A DNA stretch of 64,000 bases, from assembly GCF_007679045.1 (NCBI RefSeq), contig NZ_VEFS01000001.1, forward strand, positions 305,520 through 369,519, read 5' to 3'. Under the pieces are notes generated by a model. The model was not told where the DNA came from, did no database searches, and saw only the letters and a program-made list of their open reading frames with translations. The translations under genes and the position numbers were made by a program. Position 1 is the stretch's first letter. Every line of letters begins with the position of its first letter. Origin of the DNA: Microbacterium sp. BH-3-3-3. Lineage in GTDB: Bacteria; Actinomycetota; Actinomycetes; Actinomycetales; Microbacteriaceae. Positions 16,603-24,691 of the stretch are shown one piece after another.

Positions 16603-17565
16603 TTATCCGGCGGCGGTCGCGTGCTGGACGCCGAGGATGTCGACGACGAAGACGAGCGTCGAGTTCGCGGGGATCTCGCCCTGCGCCTGATCGCCGTAGC
16701 CCGAAGCGGGCGGGATCACGACGACGACCTGCGAGCCGACGGTCTGTCCCTCGAGCGCCTGGCGGAAGCCGTCGACCACCTGGTTGGTGACGAACTGGGC
16801 GGGCTCGCCGCGCTGCCAGCTCGAGTCGAACACGGTGCCGCCGTCGTACAGCGCACCGGTGTACTGCACGATGACCTGGTCGCCGGGGTTGACGACGTCG
16901 CCGGTGCCCTGGCGGAGGTTCTCGATGCGCACGTCGGTGGGGGCCGGAGCGTCGGGCATGGTGATGGTGGGGGCGCCCGAGTCGTCGAAGGTGACGGTGG
17001 GCATGCCGTCGACGGGGGCGACCTCGGCACCGTCGGCGCGGGTGGGCAACTCCGAGATCGCGTCGGCGACCAGCACGAAGGCGGGCGAGCCCTCGCCGAG
17101 CGTTCCGGCGGGGAACGACGAGACCGTGCGCGCGCCGATGTTCTCGCACTCGAGGGCGGCTCCGAAGATCTGCTGCGAGTTGATCAAGGTGTCCATGCCG
17201 GCGGGCGCGGTGTCGAGCGACTGCAGCTGCACCTGGCCGGAAGCCGCGTCGATGAGCGTGTAGTTCGCCTTCAGGACGTCGCCGGCCTTGACCTGCTGGC
17301 CGGAGCCCTCGACGAGGGTCGTGCGCTGCAGCTCGGTGGGGGCGTACCCCGAGGGGAGGGTCACGTTCACCTTGCCCTGGAAGTCGCCGGAGACGACGAG
17401 GCCGTCGGGCGCAGGAGCGTCCGTCAGAGCGCTCTGGCACTGGCCGGCGTCGGCGGAGGCCGTGGCATTCGGAGTCTCCGCGGCGTCGGGCGAGCCGGCG
17501 CACCCGGCCAGCAGCAACGCCGCAGCGGCGGCGACGGACAGGGAAGCGATCGGGCGGAAGCGCAC
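16603..17565 (-). CDS. FKBP-type peptidyl-prolyl isomerase lipoprotein
   Basis: The 320-residue protein has a lipoprotein signal peptide (VRFRPIASLSVAAAAALLLAG followed by the lipidated Cys). A degenerate FKBP-like N-terminal half runs from about residue 55 to 180 (LVEGSGQQVKAGDVLKANYT). The C-terminal FKBP domain at about 220-318 is complete (GDVVNPGDQVIVQYTGALYD, GTVFDSSWQRG, VVVVIPPASGYGDQAQGEIP). It would speed up folding of exported proteins outside the membrane. I chose the GTG at 17565 because it starts the signal peptide and has a GAGAGG ribosome site upstream; an earlier ATG would add a hydrophilic extension in front of the signal. Confidence 0.9.
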   Translation of the reverse strand: MRFRPIASLSVAAAAALLLAGCAGSPDAAETPNATASADAGQCQSALTDAPAPDGLVVSGDFQGKVNVTLPSGYAPTELQRTTLVEGSGQQVKAGDVLKANYTLIDAASGQVQLQSLDTAPAGMDTLINSQQIFGAALECENIGARTVSSFPAGTLGEGSPAFVLVADAISELPTRADGAEVAPVDGMPTVTFDDSGAPTITMPDAPAPTDVRIENLRQGTGDVVNPGDQVIVQYTGALYDGGTVFDSSWQRGEPAQFVTNQVVDGFRQALEGQTVGSQVVVVIPPASGYGDQAQGEIPANSTLVFVVDILGVQHATAAG

Positions 17566-17677
17566 AGGTGACCTCTCGAAGAAGACGGGGAAGCTCCATC
17601 CTCGCGTATCCGGCTTTGGCGGGGCTGAGAGAGCGCAGCCGATCACCCCCATGCACACGCGGGCATGCTGCGGCGAG

Positions 17678-17683
17678 TAGCCT
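17678..17683 (+). promoter_or_regulatory. -10 box of the plsC-like gene (leaderless type)
   Basis: TAGCCT, 6 bases, then the GTG start at 17690. Confidence 0.5.
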
Positions 17684-17689
17684 CGTCGA

Positions 17690-18439
17690 GTGAGTTCCGA
17701 CGTGCCCGCCGAGACCCCCGCCGCACCGCCGCAGCAGATGGGCGCGGCCTACGGCCTGGGGCGGTTCTTCATCGCCCCCCTTGCCCGCGCCGTCTATCGG
17801 CCCCGCATCGAGGGGCGCGAGAACGTCCCCCGCACGGGACCGGTGATCTTCGCGAGCAACCACCTGTCGTTCATCGACTCGATCGCCATTCCCGTGGCCG
17901 CTCCCCGCCCGGTGCACTTCATGGCGAAGTCGGCGTACTTCGAGAAGTGGGCCTCGCGGCAGTTCTTCACCGCCATCGGGGCGATCCCTGTCGAGCGCGG
18001 CGCCGGCCAGAAGGCGCTCGACGCCCTCGATCAGCAGCGTGCGTTCCTCGATGACGGGCGCGCCGTGGCGCTCTACCCCGAGGGCACGCGCTCGCTCGAT
18101 GGCCGCCTCTACAAGGGCCGCACCGGCGTCGCCTTCCTCGCCCTGCAGACGGGAGCCCCGGTCGTGCCGGTCGGGCTGATCGGCACCGACAAGGCCATGC
18201 CCGTGGGGGCGAAGTTCCCGAGCACCTCCGAGCGCATCACGGTGCGCTTCGGCAAGCCGCTCGATCTCTCACCGCACGGCCCCGCCACCTCGGGGCGCGC
18301 GCGCCGCGGCGCCACCGACGAGATCATGGCGGCCATCCACGCCCTCAGCGGGCAGGAACTCGCGAACGCGTACAACGAGGCCCCCGCGCAGAACCCTCTC
18401 GAGCGCATCAAGCAGGTGCTCCCGCACGAGCGTCTCTGA
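17690..18439 (+). CDS. 1-acyl-sn-glycerol-3-phosphate acyltransferase (PlsC family)
   Basis: This 249-residue membrane-associated acyltransferase carries the PlsC signatures: the catalytic HX4D box in ASNHLSFIDSIAI near residue 65, an EKWASRQFFTAIGAIPVERG stretch, and the substrate-binding ALYPEGTRSLDGRLYKGRTG. Such enzymes add the second fatty acid to make phosphatidic acid; some actinobacterial paralogs acylate other polar lipids. The GTG start at 17690 lies 6 bases behind TAGCCT. The dha genes downstream start 102 bases later and have their own ribosome site, so this gene is probably transcribed separately. Confidence 0.92.
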   Translation: MSSDVPAETPAAPPQQMGAAYGLGRFFIAPLARAVYRPRIEGRENVPRTGPVIFASNHLSFIDSIAIPVAAPRPVHFMAKSAYFEKWASRQFFTAIGAIPVERGAGQKALDALDQQRAFLDDGRAVALYPEGTRSLDGRLYKGRTGVAFLALQTGAPVVPVGLIGTDKAMPVGAKFPSTSERITVRFGKPLDLSPHGPATSGRARRGATDEIMAAIHALSGQELANAYNEAPAQNPLERIKQVLPHERL

Positions 18440-18541
18440 CGAACCCGCTCCTCTCGCGCACCGACCCTTGACGTGAAGCCGCGCGGCGACCAGGGTCGTG
18501 ACTGACGGCCCGAACCGTCGACGCCACAACGAGGAGGCAGC

Positions 18542-19537
18542 GTGAAGAAGTTCGTCAACGACCCCGCGAACGTGCTGGCAGAGGCCCTGCGCGGCATCGA
18601 GGCAGCGCACCCGGATCTGCGGGTGGATGCCGAGAATCGGGTCATCCTGCGGGCCGAACCGACCCGCGCCGGCAAGGTCGCCCTCGTTTCGGGCGGAGGC
18701 TCCGGCCACGAGCCGATGCACGGCGGGTTCGTCGGTCGCGGCATGCTCGACGCCGCCGCCGCCGGAGAGGTGTTCACCTCCCCCACTCCCGACCAGGTGC
18801 TCGCGGCGACGCAGGCCGTCGACTCGGGTGCGGGCGTGCTCCATATCGTGAAGAACTACACCGGCGACGTGCTGAACTTCGAGATGGCCGCCGAACTCGC
18901 CGCCGGTGAGGGCGTGCAGGTCGAATCCGTCGTCGTGGCCGACGACGTCGCGGTCACCGACTCCACCTGGACCGCGGGTCGCCGCGGCACCGGCACCACC
19001 GTCATCCTCGAGAAGGTCGTCGGAGCCCTCGCCGAAGAGGGCGCCGACCTCGCCGCCGTCGCCGCCCTCGCGCGCCGCGTGTCCGAGGCCGGTCGGTCGA
19101 TGGGCGTCGCGCTCACCAGCTGCACGGTCCCCGCCGCGGGGCGGCCCACCTTCGAACTGCCCGACGACGAGATGGAGGTCGGCGTCGGCATCCACGGCGA
19201 GCCCGGCCGTTCGCGGGTGAAGTTGGCATCCGCTCACGAGATCGCGAAGCTCATGGTCGATCCGATCGTGCACGACTTCGGCGAGGCCGTGGGCCCGGCG
19301 ATCGTTCTGCTGTCGGGTCTGGGCGGCACCCCGCTCATCGAGCAGTACCTGCTCTACGGCGAGATCGCCCCGCTGCTGGCCGAGGCGGGCGTCGACGTGC
19401 AGCGCGTGCTGATCGGCGACTACATCACGAGCCTCGACATGGCGGGCGCCTCGCTCACCGTGGTGAAGGCCGACGACGAGATGATCCGCCTGTGGGACGC
19501 GCCGGTCGTCACCCCCGGCCTGCGGTGGGGCGCATGA
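18542..19537 (+). CDS. dhaK: dihydroxyacetone kinase subunit DhaK (PTS-dependent)
   Basis: DhaK binds dihydroxyacetone covalently through a histidine so that DhaL can phosphorylate it. The protein has 331 residues, starts KKFVNDPANVLAEALRGIE and shows VSGGGSGHEPMHGGFVGRG near residue 50. The active-site His is in EVGVGIHGEPGRSR. The GTG start at 18542 follows a strong GAGGAGG-type ribosome site, unlike the leaderless genes around it. Its stop overlaps the dhaL start by 4 bases (ATGA), so dhaK-dhaL-dhaM form one translationally coupled operon. Use of DhaM makes the phosphate donor phosphoenolpyruvate through the PTS, not ATP. Confidence 0.97.
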   Translation: MKKFVNDPANVLAEALRGIEAAHPDLRVDAENRVILRAEPTRAGKVALVSGGGSGHEPMHGGFVGRGMLDAAAAGEVFTSPTPDQVLAATQAVDSGAGVLHIVKNYTGDVLNFEMAAELAAGEGVQVESVVVADDVAVTDSTWTAGRRGTGTTVILEKVVGALAEEGADLAAVAALARRVSEAGRSMGVALTSCTVPAAGRPTFELPDDEMEVGVGIHGEPGRSRVKLASAHEIAKLMVDPIVHDFGEAVGPAIVLLSGLGGTPLIEQYLLYGEIAPLLAEAGVDVQRVLIGDYITSLDMAGASLTVVKADDEMIRLWDAPVVTPGLRWGA

Positions 19538-20169
19538 GCGACGCCGTCTCGACCGACGACCTCGTCGCGTGGATCCGCGCGTTCCGCGACGCCGTGCACG
19601 CGCACAAAGACGAGCTGACGCAGCTCGACTCCGAGATCGGCGACGCCGACCACGGCTCGAACATGGCGCGCGGTCTCGACGCGGTCGTCGCCAAGCTCGA
19701 CCCCGTGCCGGCCACCGCGTCCGACCTGTTCAAGACGGTCGGGATGACGCTCGTCTCGTCGGTGGGCGGGGCGAGCGGGCCCCTCTACGGCACGCTCTTC
19801 CTGCGCATGGGTCCGCCCCTCGCGGGTGACGGAGAGGCGGATGCCGCCGCGCTCGGCGCCGCACTGCGCGCGGGCGTCGAGGGCGTCGTCGCCCGCGGCA
19901 AGGCCGAGCTCGGCGACAAGACCATGATCGACGCCCTCTCCCCCGCGCTCGACGCGTGGGACGCCGCCGTCGCCGACGGACCGGCCGCCGCCGCGCGCGC
20001 CGCCGCCGACGCCGCAGCGCGCGGGCGCGACGCCACCGAACCGCTCGTGGCGCGCAAGGGCCGCGCGAGCTACCTCGGCGAGCGCAGCGCCGGACACATC
20101 GACCCGGGCGCGACCTCGGCGACCCTGCTGCTCGAGGCATTGCGCGACACACTGGCGGGCGCGGAGTGA
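19534..20169 (+). CDS. dhaL: dihydroxyacetone kinase subunit DhaL (ADP-binding)
   Basis: DhaL holds a permanently bound ADP that is rephosphorylated by DhaM and passes phosphate to DhaK-bound dihydroxyacetone. The protein has 211 residues. The metal-binding aspartates are in LDSEIGDADHGSNMARG near residue 30, and the nucleotide loop is in VGGASGPLYGTLFLRM. The C-terminus has the usual HIDPGATSATLLLEAL. The ATG at 19534 overlaps the dhaK stop, and the gene's own stop overlaps the dhaM start (GTGA), so all three subunits are made together. Confidence 0.96.
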   Translation: MSDAVSTDDLVAWIRAFRDAVHAHKDELTQLDSEIGDADHGSNMARGLDAVVAKLDPVPATASDLFKTVGMTLVSSVGGASGPLYGTLFLRMGPPLAGDGEADAAALGAALRAGVEGVVARGKAELGDKTMIDALSPALDAWDAAVADGPAAAARAAADAAARGRDATEPLVARKGRASYLGERSAGHIDPGATSATLLLEALRDTLAGAE

Positions 20170-20900
20170 TCGGCATCGTCGCGGTCTCGCACTCGCGCGC
20201 GCTCGCGGAGGCCGCCGTGCATCTGGCCCTGCAGATGGGCGGGGATCAGCCGCCCGCGGTGCGCGTGGCCGCGGGCGGGCCCGACGACGATCTGGGCACG
20301 GATGCCGTGGCGATCGCCGCGGCCATCGACGAGGCCGACTCCGGAGACGGGGTGCTCGTGCTGATGGACCTCGGCTCGGCGATCCTCAGCGCCGAGACGG
20401 CGGTGGAGTTCGTCACGGCGCCGGAGCGGGTTCGGCTGAGTCCCGCGCCGTTCGTGGAGGGCCTCGTCGCCGCAGTGGTCACGGCCGCGGGTGGGGCCGA
20501 TCTCGCCGCGGTGGCGGCGGAGTGCGCCACCGCGGGCGAGGCGAAGCGCCGTCAGCTCGGCGACGGGGCGTCGACGGTTCCGGATGCCGCGCCCCCGGCA
20601 TCCGCCGATGACACCGCCGGCGACTCGCTGTCGTTCGAGGCGGTCGTGTCGAACCCCTCGGGGCTGCACGCCCGGCCGGCCGCGACGTTCGTCAAAGCCG
20701 CGTCGCGCTTCGGCGCGGAGGTGCGCATCGCCGACCTCGACACGGGGAGCGCCGAGGTGTCGGGGCACAGCCTGCTCGCGCTCATGGCCCTCGGGGTGCG
20801 TCAGGGTTCGCGCGTGCGCGTCAGCGCCTCCGGGCCGCAGGCGCGGCAGGCGCTCGACGAGCTGCGGGCGCTGATCGACGACGGCTTCGGCGAGCGCTGA
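20166..20900 (+). CDS. dhaM: DhaM phosphotransferase with fused HPr domain
   Basis: The 244-residue protein joins an EIIA-Man-like DhaM domain (residues 1-130) to an HPr domain (about 155-240). The DhaM phospho-His is in GIVAVSHSRALAEAA, and DLGSAILSAETA follows. The HPr phospho-His is in VSNPSGLHARPAATFVKAA, but the usual regulatory serine region reads VSGHSLLALMALGV. Phosphate should flow from enzyme I to the HPr domain, then to DhaM and to ADP on DhaL. Unlike the E. coli DhaM there is no enzyme I-like domain, so a separate PTS enzyme I is needed. An Ala/Pro-rich linker separates the domains. The start is a GTG overlapping the dhaL stop. Confidence 0.93.
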   Translation: MIGIVAVSHSRALAEAAVHLALQMGGDQPPAVRVAAGGPDDDLGTDAVAIAAAIDEADSGDGVLVLMDLGSAILSAETAVEFVTAPERVRLSPAPFVEGLVAAVVTAAGGADLAAVAAECATAGEAKRRQLGDGASTVPDAAPPASADDTAGDSLSFEAVVSNPSGLHARPAATFVKAASRFGAEVRIADLDTGSAEVSGHSLLALMALGVRQGSRVRVSASGPQARQALDELRALIDDGFGER

Positions 20901-20902
20901 TC

Positions 20903-20929
20903 CGGGCGTTCCGGCTCCTCGGACGCCCG
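20903..20929. terminator. hairpin between converging dhaM and SorC-type regulator genes
   Basis: CGGGCGT (20903-20909) pairs with ACGCCCG (20923-20929), extended inward by TCC/GGA with one bulged base. It starts 3 bases after the dhaM stop and ends 5 bases from the regulator stop, so it may work in both directions. Confidence 0.55.
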
Positions 20930-20933
20930 CGGG

Positions 20934-21899
20934 TCAGCGGGTGACGGCGAGGAGTCGGCGCGCGAGGGACTCCTCGACGACGAGCTCGGTGATCAGTCCC
21001 GCGGCGAGCGCCCCGCGCAGCCCGTCGAGCTTCGACAGGCTCGACACGACGCAGAAGCGTCGCGGGATGCGCCGCACCGTGTCGAGGTCGGGTCCGCTGG
21101 AGCGCGCGTTCAACTCGGGGATGTCGCTCGACCCGTCGGCGCGGTAGAACACCGTCGCGCAGTCGCCGACCACGCCTTCGCGCTCGATGACCGCGCGGTC
21201 GCGCTCGTCGAAGTAGTCGCCGCTGTAGACGTGCGAGGGGACGTCGGCGTGGGGCGAGCCGAGTCCGAACACGAACAGACCGACGCGCTGCTGGATCTCG
21301 AGCACCGAGCGCACCGACCGTTCGCGCCACATGGCCTGCTTCGTGCGGGGATCGTCGAAGAGGGCCGGCACCGGGAATTGGTGCACCGACGACGACCACG
21401 CCGCACCGAACTTCGACAGGATCTCGCCCGCGTAGGGGATGCCGGAGGTGCGCACGTTGGCGGCGCCGTTCATCTGCACGATGTGCGTGTCGTGCACGTC
21501 TTTCTGCGGCACGTGGCGCGCCATCGCCGACAGGGTCGAGCCCCACGCGACGCCGACCGTCATCGACGATTCCACCCGCTCGGCGAGGATGCGCGCTGCC
21601 GTCAGAGCGGTTCGCTCCAGGCGCTCGGCCTCGGAGGTGCGCGCGGGCGTGGGCACGATGTGCGCCGTGATGCCGAACCGGTCGGCGATGCGCTGCGCCA
21701 TCTGTCCGCGCGCGTCGTCGGGCGGGCTGATCGAAATGGTCACCAGGCCCACGTCGCGCGCGTGCTGCAGCAACCGCGACACCGAGGAACGCGACACCCG
21801 CATCTCGTGCGCGATGGCGTCCATCGTGAGGTCTTGCATGTAGTAGAGCTGCGCCGCGCGCAGCGCGTCGCGGGAGCGCTCTTCGGCCTGTGTGGTCAT
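20934..21899 (-). CDS. SorC/DeoR-family sugar-binding transcriptional regulator
   Basis: The 321-residue regulator has an N-terminal helix-turn-helix (DLTMDAIAHEMRVSRSSVSRL, about residues 18-50). A SorC-type sugar-phosphate-binding domain follows (VGVAWGSTLSAMARHVPQK, and LFVFGLGSPHADVPSHVYSG). Such proteins bind a phosphorylated sugar or triose and release DNA. It converges on dhaKLM and diverges from glpD, so it very probably controls glycerol and dihydroxyacetone use. Its ligand may be a triose phosphate, which is inference. I chose the ATG at 21899, preceded by GAGAAG, over one 11 codons upstream. Confidence 0.9.
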   Translation of the reverse strand: MTTQAEERSRDALRAAQLYYMQDLTMDAIAHEMRVSRSSVSRLLQHARDVGLVTISISPPDDARGQMAQRIADRFGITAHIVPTPARTSEAERLERTALTAARILAERVESSMTVGVAWGSTLSAMARHVPQKDVHDTHIVQMNGAANVRTSGIPYAGEILSKFGAAWSSSVHQFPVPALFDDPRTKQAMWRERSVRSVLEIQQRVGLFVFGLGSPHADVPSHVYSGDYFDERDRAVIEREGVVGDCATVFYRADGSSDIPELNARSSGPDLDTVRRIPRRFCVVSSLSKLDGLRGALAAGLITELVVEESLARRLLAVTR

Positions 21900-21915
21900 G
21901 GTCTTCTCACCCGCA

Positions 21916-21962
21916 TGAACACCATTGTGCACGTTTGTTCAAGGGGCTTGCAACAACGTGCA
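21916..21962. promoter_or_regulatory. candidate operator of the SorC-type regulator / glpD control region
   Basis: Two 15-base half sites, TGCACGTTTGTTCAA (21928-21942) and TTGCAACAACGTGCA (21948-21962), are inverted copies matching at 12 of 15 positions with a 5-base gap. A second inverted pair, TGAACA (21916-21921) and TGTTCA (21936-21941), overlaps the first. The region is AT-richer than its surroundings and lies in the divergent gap between the regulator and glpD. This is where an autoregulating SorC protein would bind. Confidence 0.6.
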
Positions 21963-22011
21963 GACGAGCGCAATGTGGTCGACGTACCAACTACGAAAGG
22001 TCGCAGTCGAC

Positions 22012-23730
22012 ATGTCGTCCCCTACTTCTTCGCTCCGCGCCGACGTCCAGGCGCTCCGTGACGCCGAAGACCTCGACGTCCTGATCATCGGTGGGGGCAT
22101 CAACGGCCTCGCCACCCTCCGCGACCTCGCGCTCCAGGGCGTCAGCGTCGCCCTCGTGGAGCGCGGCGACTTCGTGTCGGGCGCCTCCTCGGCCTCCAGC
22201 CACATGGTGCACGGCGGCATCCGCTACCTCGAGAACGGCGAGTTCCGTCTCGTGAAAGAGGCGGTCACCGAGCGCAACGACCTGCTCAAGACGGCCCCGC
22301 ACTACGTCAAGCCGCTCGAGACGACCATCCCGATCTACAAGACGTTCTCGGGCATCCTCTCGGCGCCCTTCCGCCTGCTCGTCACACACGGCCGCGGCAA
22401 GCCCAACGAGCGCGGCGCCCTGCTGATCAAGGTCGGCCTGATCATGTACGACACCTTCTCGCGCGACGGTGGCTCGGTTCCCCGCCACACGTTCCTCGGC
22501 AAGAAGAAGTCGCTGCAGGCCCTCCCGCAGCTCAACCACGACCTGCGCTACACCGCGACCTACTTCGACGCGTCGATGCACGACCCTGAGCGCATCGCCC
22601 TCGACGTGCTGCGCGACGGCATCGAGGCCGGCGGCGGCCGTACTCAGGCCGTCAACTACGTCTCGGCCGTCGGCGCCGACGCGAACGGCGTCCGCGTGCG
22701 CGACGAGGTCTCCGGCGAGGAATTCAGCGTGAAAGCGAAGGTCGTGCTCAACACGGCCGGGCCCTGGACCGACCTGGCCAACTCCGCGATGGGCCTCGAC
22801 ACGAAGTTCATGGGCGGCACCAAGGGCTCGCACATCGTGCTCGACAACCCCGAGCTGCTGGCCGCCACCGGCGGGCGCGAGATCTTCTTCGAGCACTCCG
22901 ACGGCCGTATCGTGCTCATCTACCCGCTCAAGGACCGCGTCCTCGTCGGCACCACCGACATCGACGCCGACCCCTCGAAGCCCGTGGTGTGCACCGACGA
23001 CGAGATCGAGTACTTCTTCGACCTCATCGGACACGTCTTCCCGAAGGTGGGCGTCGACCGCTCGCAGATCGTCTACACGTTCAGCGGCATCCGCCCCCTC
23101 CCCCGCCACGACGACACCGCGCCCGGCTTCGTCTCGCGCGACTACCGCATCGTCGAGGACGAGGTCGCCGGCGTCCCCGCGATGAGCCTGGTCGGCGGCA
23201 AGTGGACCACCTTCCGCGCCCTCGCCGAGCACCTCAGCATGAAGACGCTGCAGAAGCTGCGTCGCCCGCACCGTGTGAGCACCCAGGGTCTCGCGATCGG
23301 CGGCGGCGCCGGCTTCCCCGCCACGCCCGAGCAGCGACGCCGCTGGGTGTCCGCACGCACGAATGCGCACTCCGGCGAGATCGTCGAGGCCATGCTCGAG
23401 CGCTACGGCACGCGCGCCGACGCCATCCTCGCCGCCCTCCCCACGGAGCCGACGCCCGTCCCCGACGCGCCCGGCTACTACCGCGAGGAGCTCGCCTGGA
23501 TCGCCGCGAACGAGCAGGTCGTGCACCTCATCGACGTGCTGCTGCGCCGTACGCACCTCGCCTTCGTCGGCGGCATGACCGAGCGGACCCTCCGCGAGGT
23601 CGCCGAGGCCGTCGCCGAGCCGCTCGGGTGGGACTCCGCCCGCGTCGACGACGAGGTCGCCCGCTCGACGGAGATCCTGCGCTCCGCGCACCGCGTGGAT
23701 CTGGCACAGGCCGGGGTCGCTCGAATCTGA
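22012..23730 (+). CDS. glpD: glycerol-3-phosphate dehydrogenase (FAD-dependent, aerobic)
   Basis: GlpD oxidises sn-glycerol 3-phosphate to dihydroxyacetone phosphate at the membrane and passes electrons to quinone. The protein has 572 residues. The FAD fold is near residue 24 (LDVLIIGGGINGLATLRDLA), followed by SGASSASSHMVHGGIRYLE, and the substrate region includes SGIRPLPRHDDTAPG and VGGKWTTFRALAEH. The C-terminal cap domain spans about residues 440-560. The ATG at 22012 has a GAAAGG ribosome site about 11 bases upstream. glpD leads the glpD-glpF-glpK set, with a strong hairpin after its stop. Confidence 0.95.
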   Translation: MSSPTSSLRADVQALRDAEDLDVLIIGGGINGLATLRDLALQGVSVALVERGDFVSGASSASSHMVHGGIRYLENGEFRLVKEAVTERNDLLKTAPHYVKPLETTIPIYKTFSGILSAPFRLLVTHGRGKPNERGALLIKVGLIMYDTFSRDGGSVPRHTFLGKKKSLQALPQLNHDLRYTATYFDASMHDPERIALDVLRDGIEAGGGRTQAVNYVSAVGADANGVRVRDEVSGEEFSVKAKVVLNTAGPWTDLANSAMGLDTKFMGGTKGSHIVLDNPELLAATGGREIFFEHSDGRIVLIYPLKDRVLVGTTDIDADPSKPVVCTDDEIEYFFDLIGHVFPKVGVDRSQIVYTFSGIRPLPRHDDTAPGFVSRDYRIVEDEVAGVPAMSLVGGKWTTFRALAEHLSMKTLQKLRRPHRVSTQGLAIGGGAGFPATPEQRRRWVSARTNAHSGEIVEAMLERYGTRADAILAALPTEPTPVPDAPGYYREELAWIAANEQVVHLIDVLLRRTHLAFVGGMTERTLREVAEAVAEPLGWDSARVDDEVARSTEILRSAHRVDLAQAGVARI

Positions 23731-23734
23731 GAGA

Positions 23735-23770
23735 ACGTGCGGGCGCGCCGACTATTGCGCGCCCGCACGT
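23735..23770 (+). terminator. strong hairpin after glpD
   Basis: A perfect 14-bp stem (23735-23748 with 23757-23770, ACGTGCGGGCGCGC) and an 8-base loop begin 5 bases after the glpD stop. There is no U-tract. It would end or weaken transcription before glpF. Confidence 0.75.
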
Positions 23771-23850
23771 GACCCATAGGTTCGGATCACCGAGCCGCAT
23801 CACGCTCGAGCCGATGGAGGCCGAGCAGTAGGAGAAAGGTCGATGACGAC

Positions 23851-24606
23851 ATGCAAGATGTGAACCTGGGGCTGTACTTCCTCTCGGAGGTGGTCGGAAC
23901 CGCGATGCTCATCCTCTTGGGCTGTGGTGTGGTGGCCAACGTGGCCCTCGCCAAGACCAAGGGCAACGGCGGCGGAACCCTGATGGTCAACTGGGGCTGG
24001 GGCCTGGCGGTGTTCGCCGGTGTCATCGTCTCCGCGTACTCCGGAGCACAGCTGAACCCCGCCGTGTCGATCGGTCTGCTGGTGGCCGGCAAGATCGGCA
24101 TCGCGCAGTTCTTCGTGGCCGTGGCCGCGCAGATGGTCGGTGCCATCATCGGTGCCGTACTCGCCTGGGCCTCGTACAAGCAGCACTTCGACGACGAGCC
24201 CGACCCCGCCGCCAAGCTGGGCGTGTTCTCGACGGGCCCCGCGATCCGTTCGTACGGCTTCAACTTCCTCACCGAGGTCATCGCCACCTTCGTGCTGGTC
24301 TTCGTGATCTTCGGCTTCGGCGACTACGGCGTGGCCGACATCGGCGTCCCGGGCGGGATCGGCGGCCTCGCGGCCGTGCCCGTCGCCCTGCTCGTGGTCG
24401 GTATCGGTGCGAGCCTCGGTGGCCCCACCGGCTACGCGATCAACCCGGCCCGTGACCTCGGCCCGCGTATCGCCCACGCCATCCTCCCGATCAAGGGCAA
24501 GGGCTCCAGCGACTGGGGCTACGCCTGGGTCCCGGTCGCCGGCCCCCTCGTCGGTGGTCTGCTCGCGGGTCTGCTGGCCCCCGTGCTGCTCGGCCTCGGC
24601 AAGTAA
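23851..24606 (+). CDS. glpF: glycerol facilitator (MIP/aquaglyceroporin family)
   Basis: GlpF is a channel that lets glycerol diffuse into the cell. The 251-residue protein has six membrane helices and both pore motifs: the first NPA in YSGAQLNPAVSIGLLVAG and the second in TGYAINPARDLGPRIAH. The aspartate right after the second NPAR favours glycerol over water, as in GlpF. An AGGAGAAAGG ribosome site sits just upstream; an out-of-frame ATG lies 8 bases before the chosen ATG at 23851. It lies between glpD and glpK, whose product traps the glycerol as glycerol 3-phosphate. Confidence 0.96.
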   Translation: MQDVNLGLYFLSEVVGTAMLILLGCGVVANVALAKTKGNGGGTLMVNWGWGLAVFAGVIVSAYSGAQLNPAVSIGLLVAGKIGIAQFFVAVAAQMVGAIIGAVLAWASYKQHFDDEPDPAAKLGVFSTGPAIRSYGFNFLTEVIATFVLVFVIFGFGDYGVADIGVPGGIGGLAAVPVALLVVGIGASLGGPTGYAINPARDLGPRIAHAILPIKGKGSSDWGYAWVPVAGPLVGGLLAGLLAPVLLGLGK

Positions 24607-24613
24607 TACCTCC

Positions 24614-24639
24614 GCGGGGGCGTCACCCGGCGCCCCCGC
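24614..24639 (+). terminator. hairpin between glpF and glpK
   Basis: A 9-bp stem GCGGGGGCG/CGCCCCCGC with an 8-base loop starts 7 bases after the glpF stop and is followed by CTCCCTTCTCC. It is probably partial, allowing some read-through into glpK, or stabilises the upstream mRNA. Confidence 0.55.
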
Positions 24640-24691
24640 CTCCCTTCTCCACCTCTTCACCTCTCACTGATTCAGACAAAGGAGTCCATCC

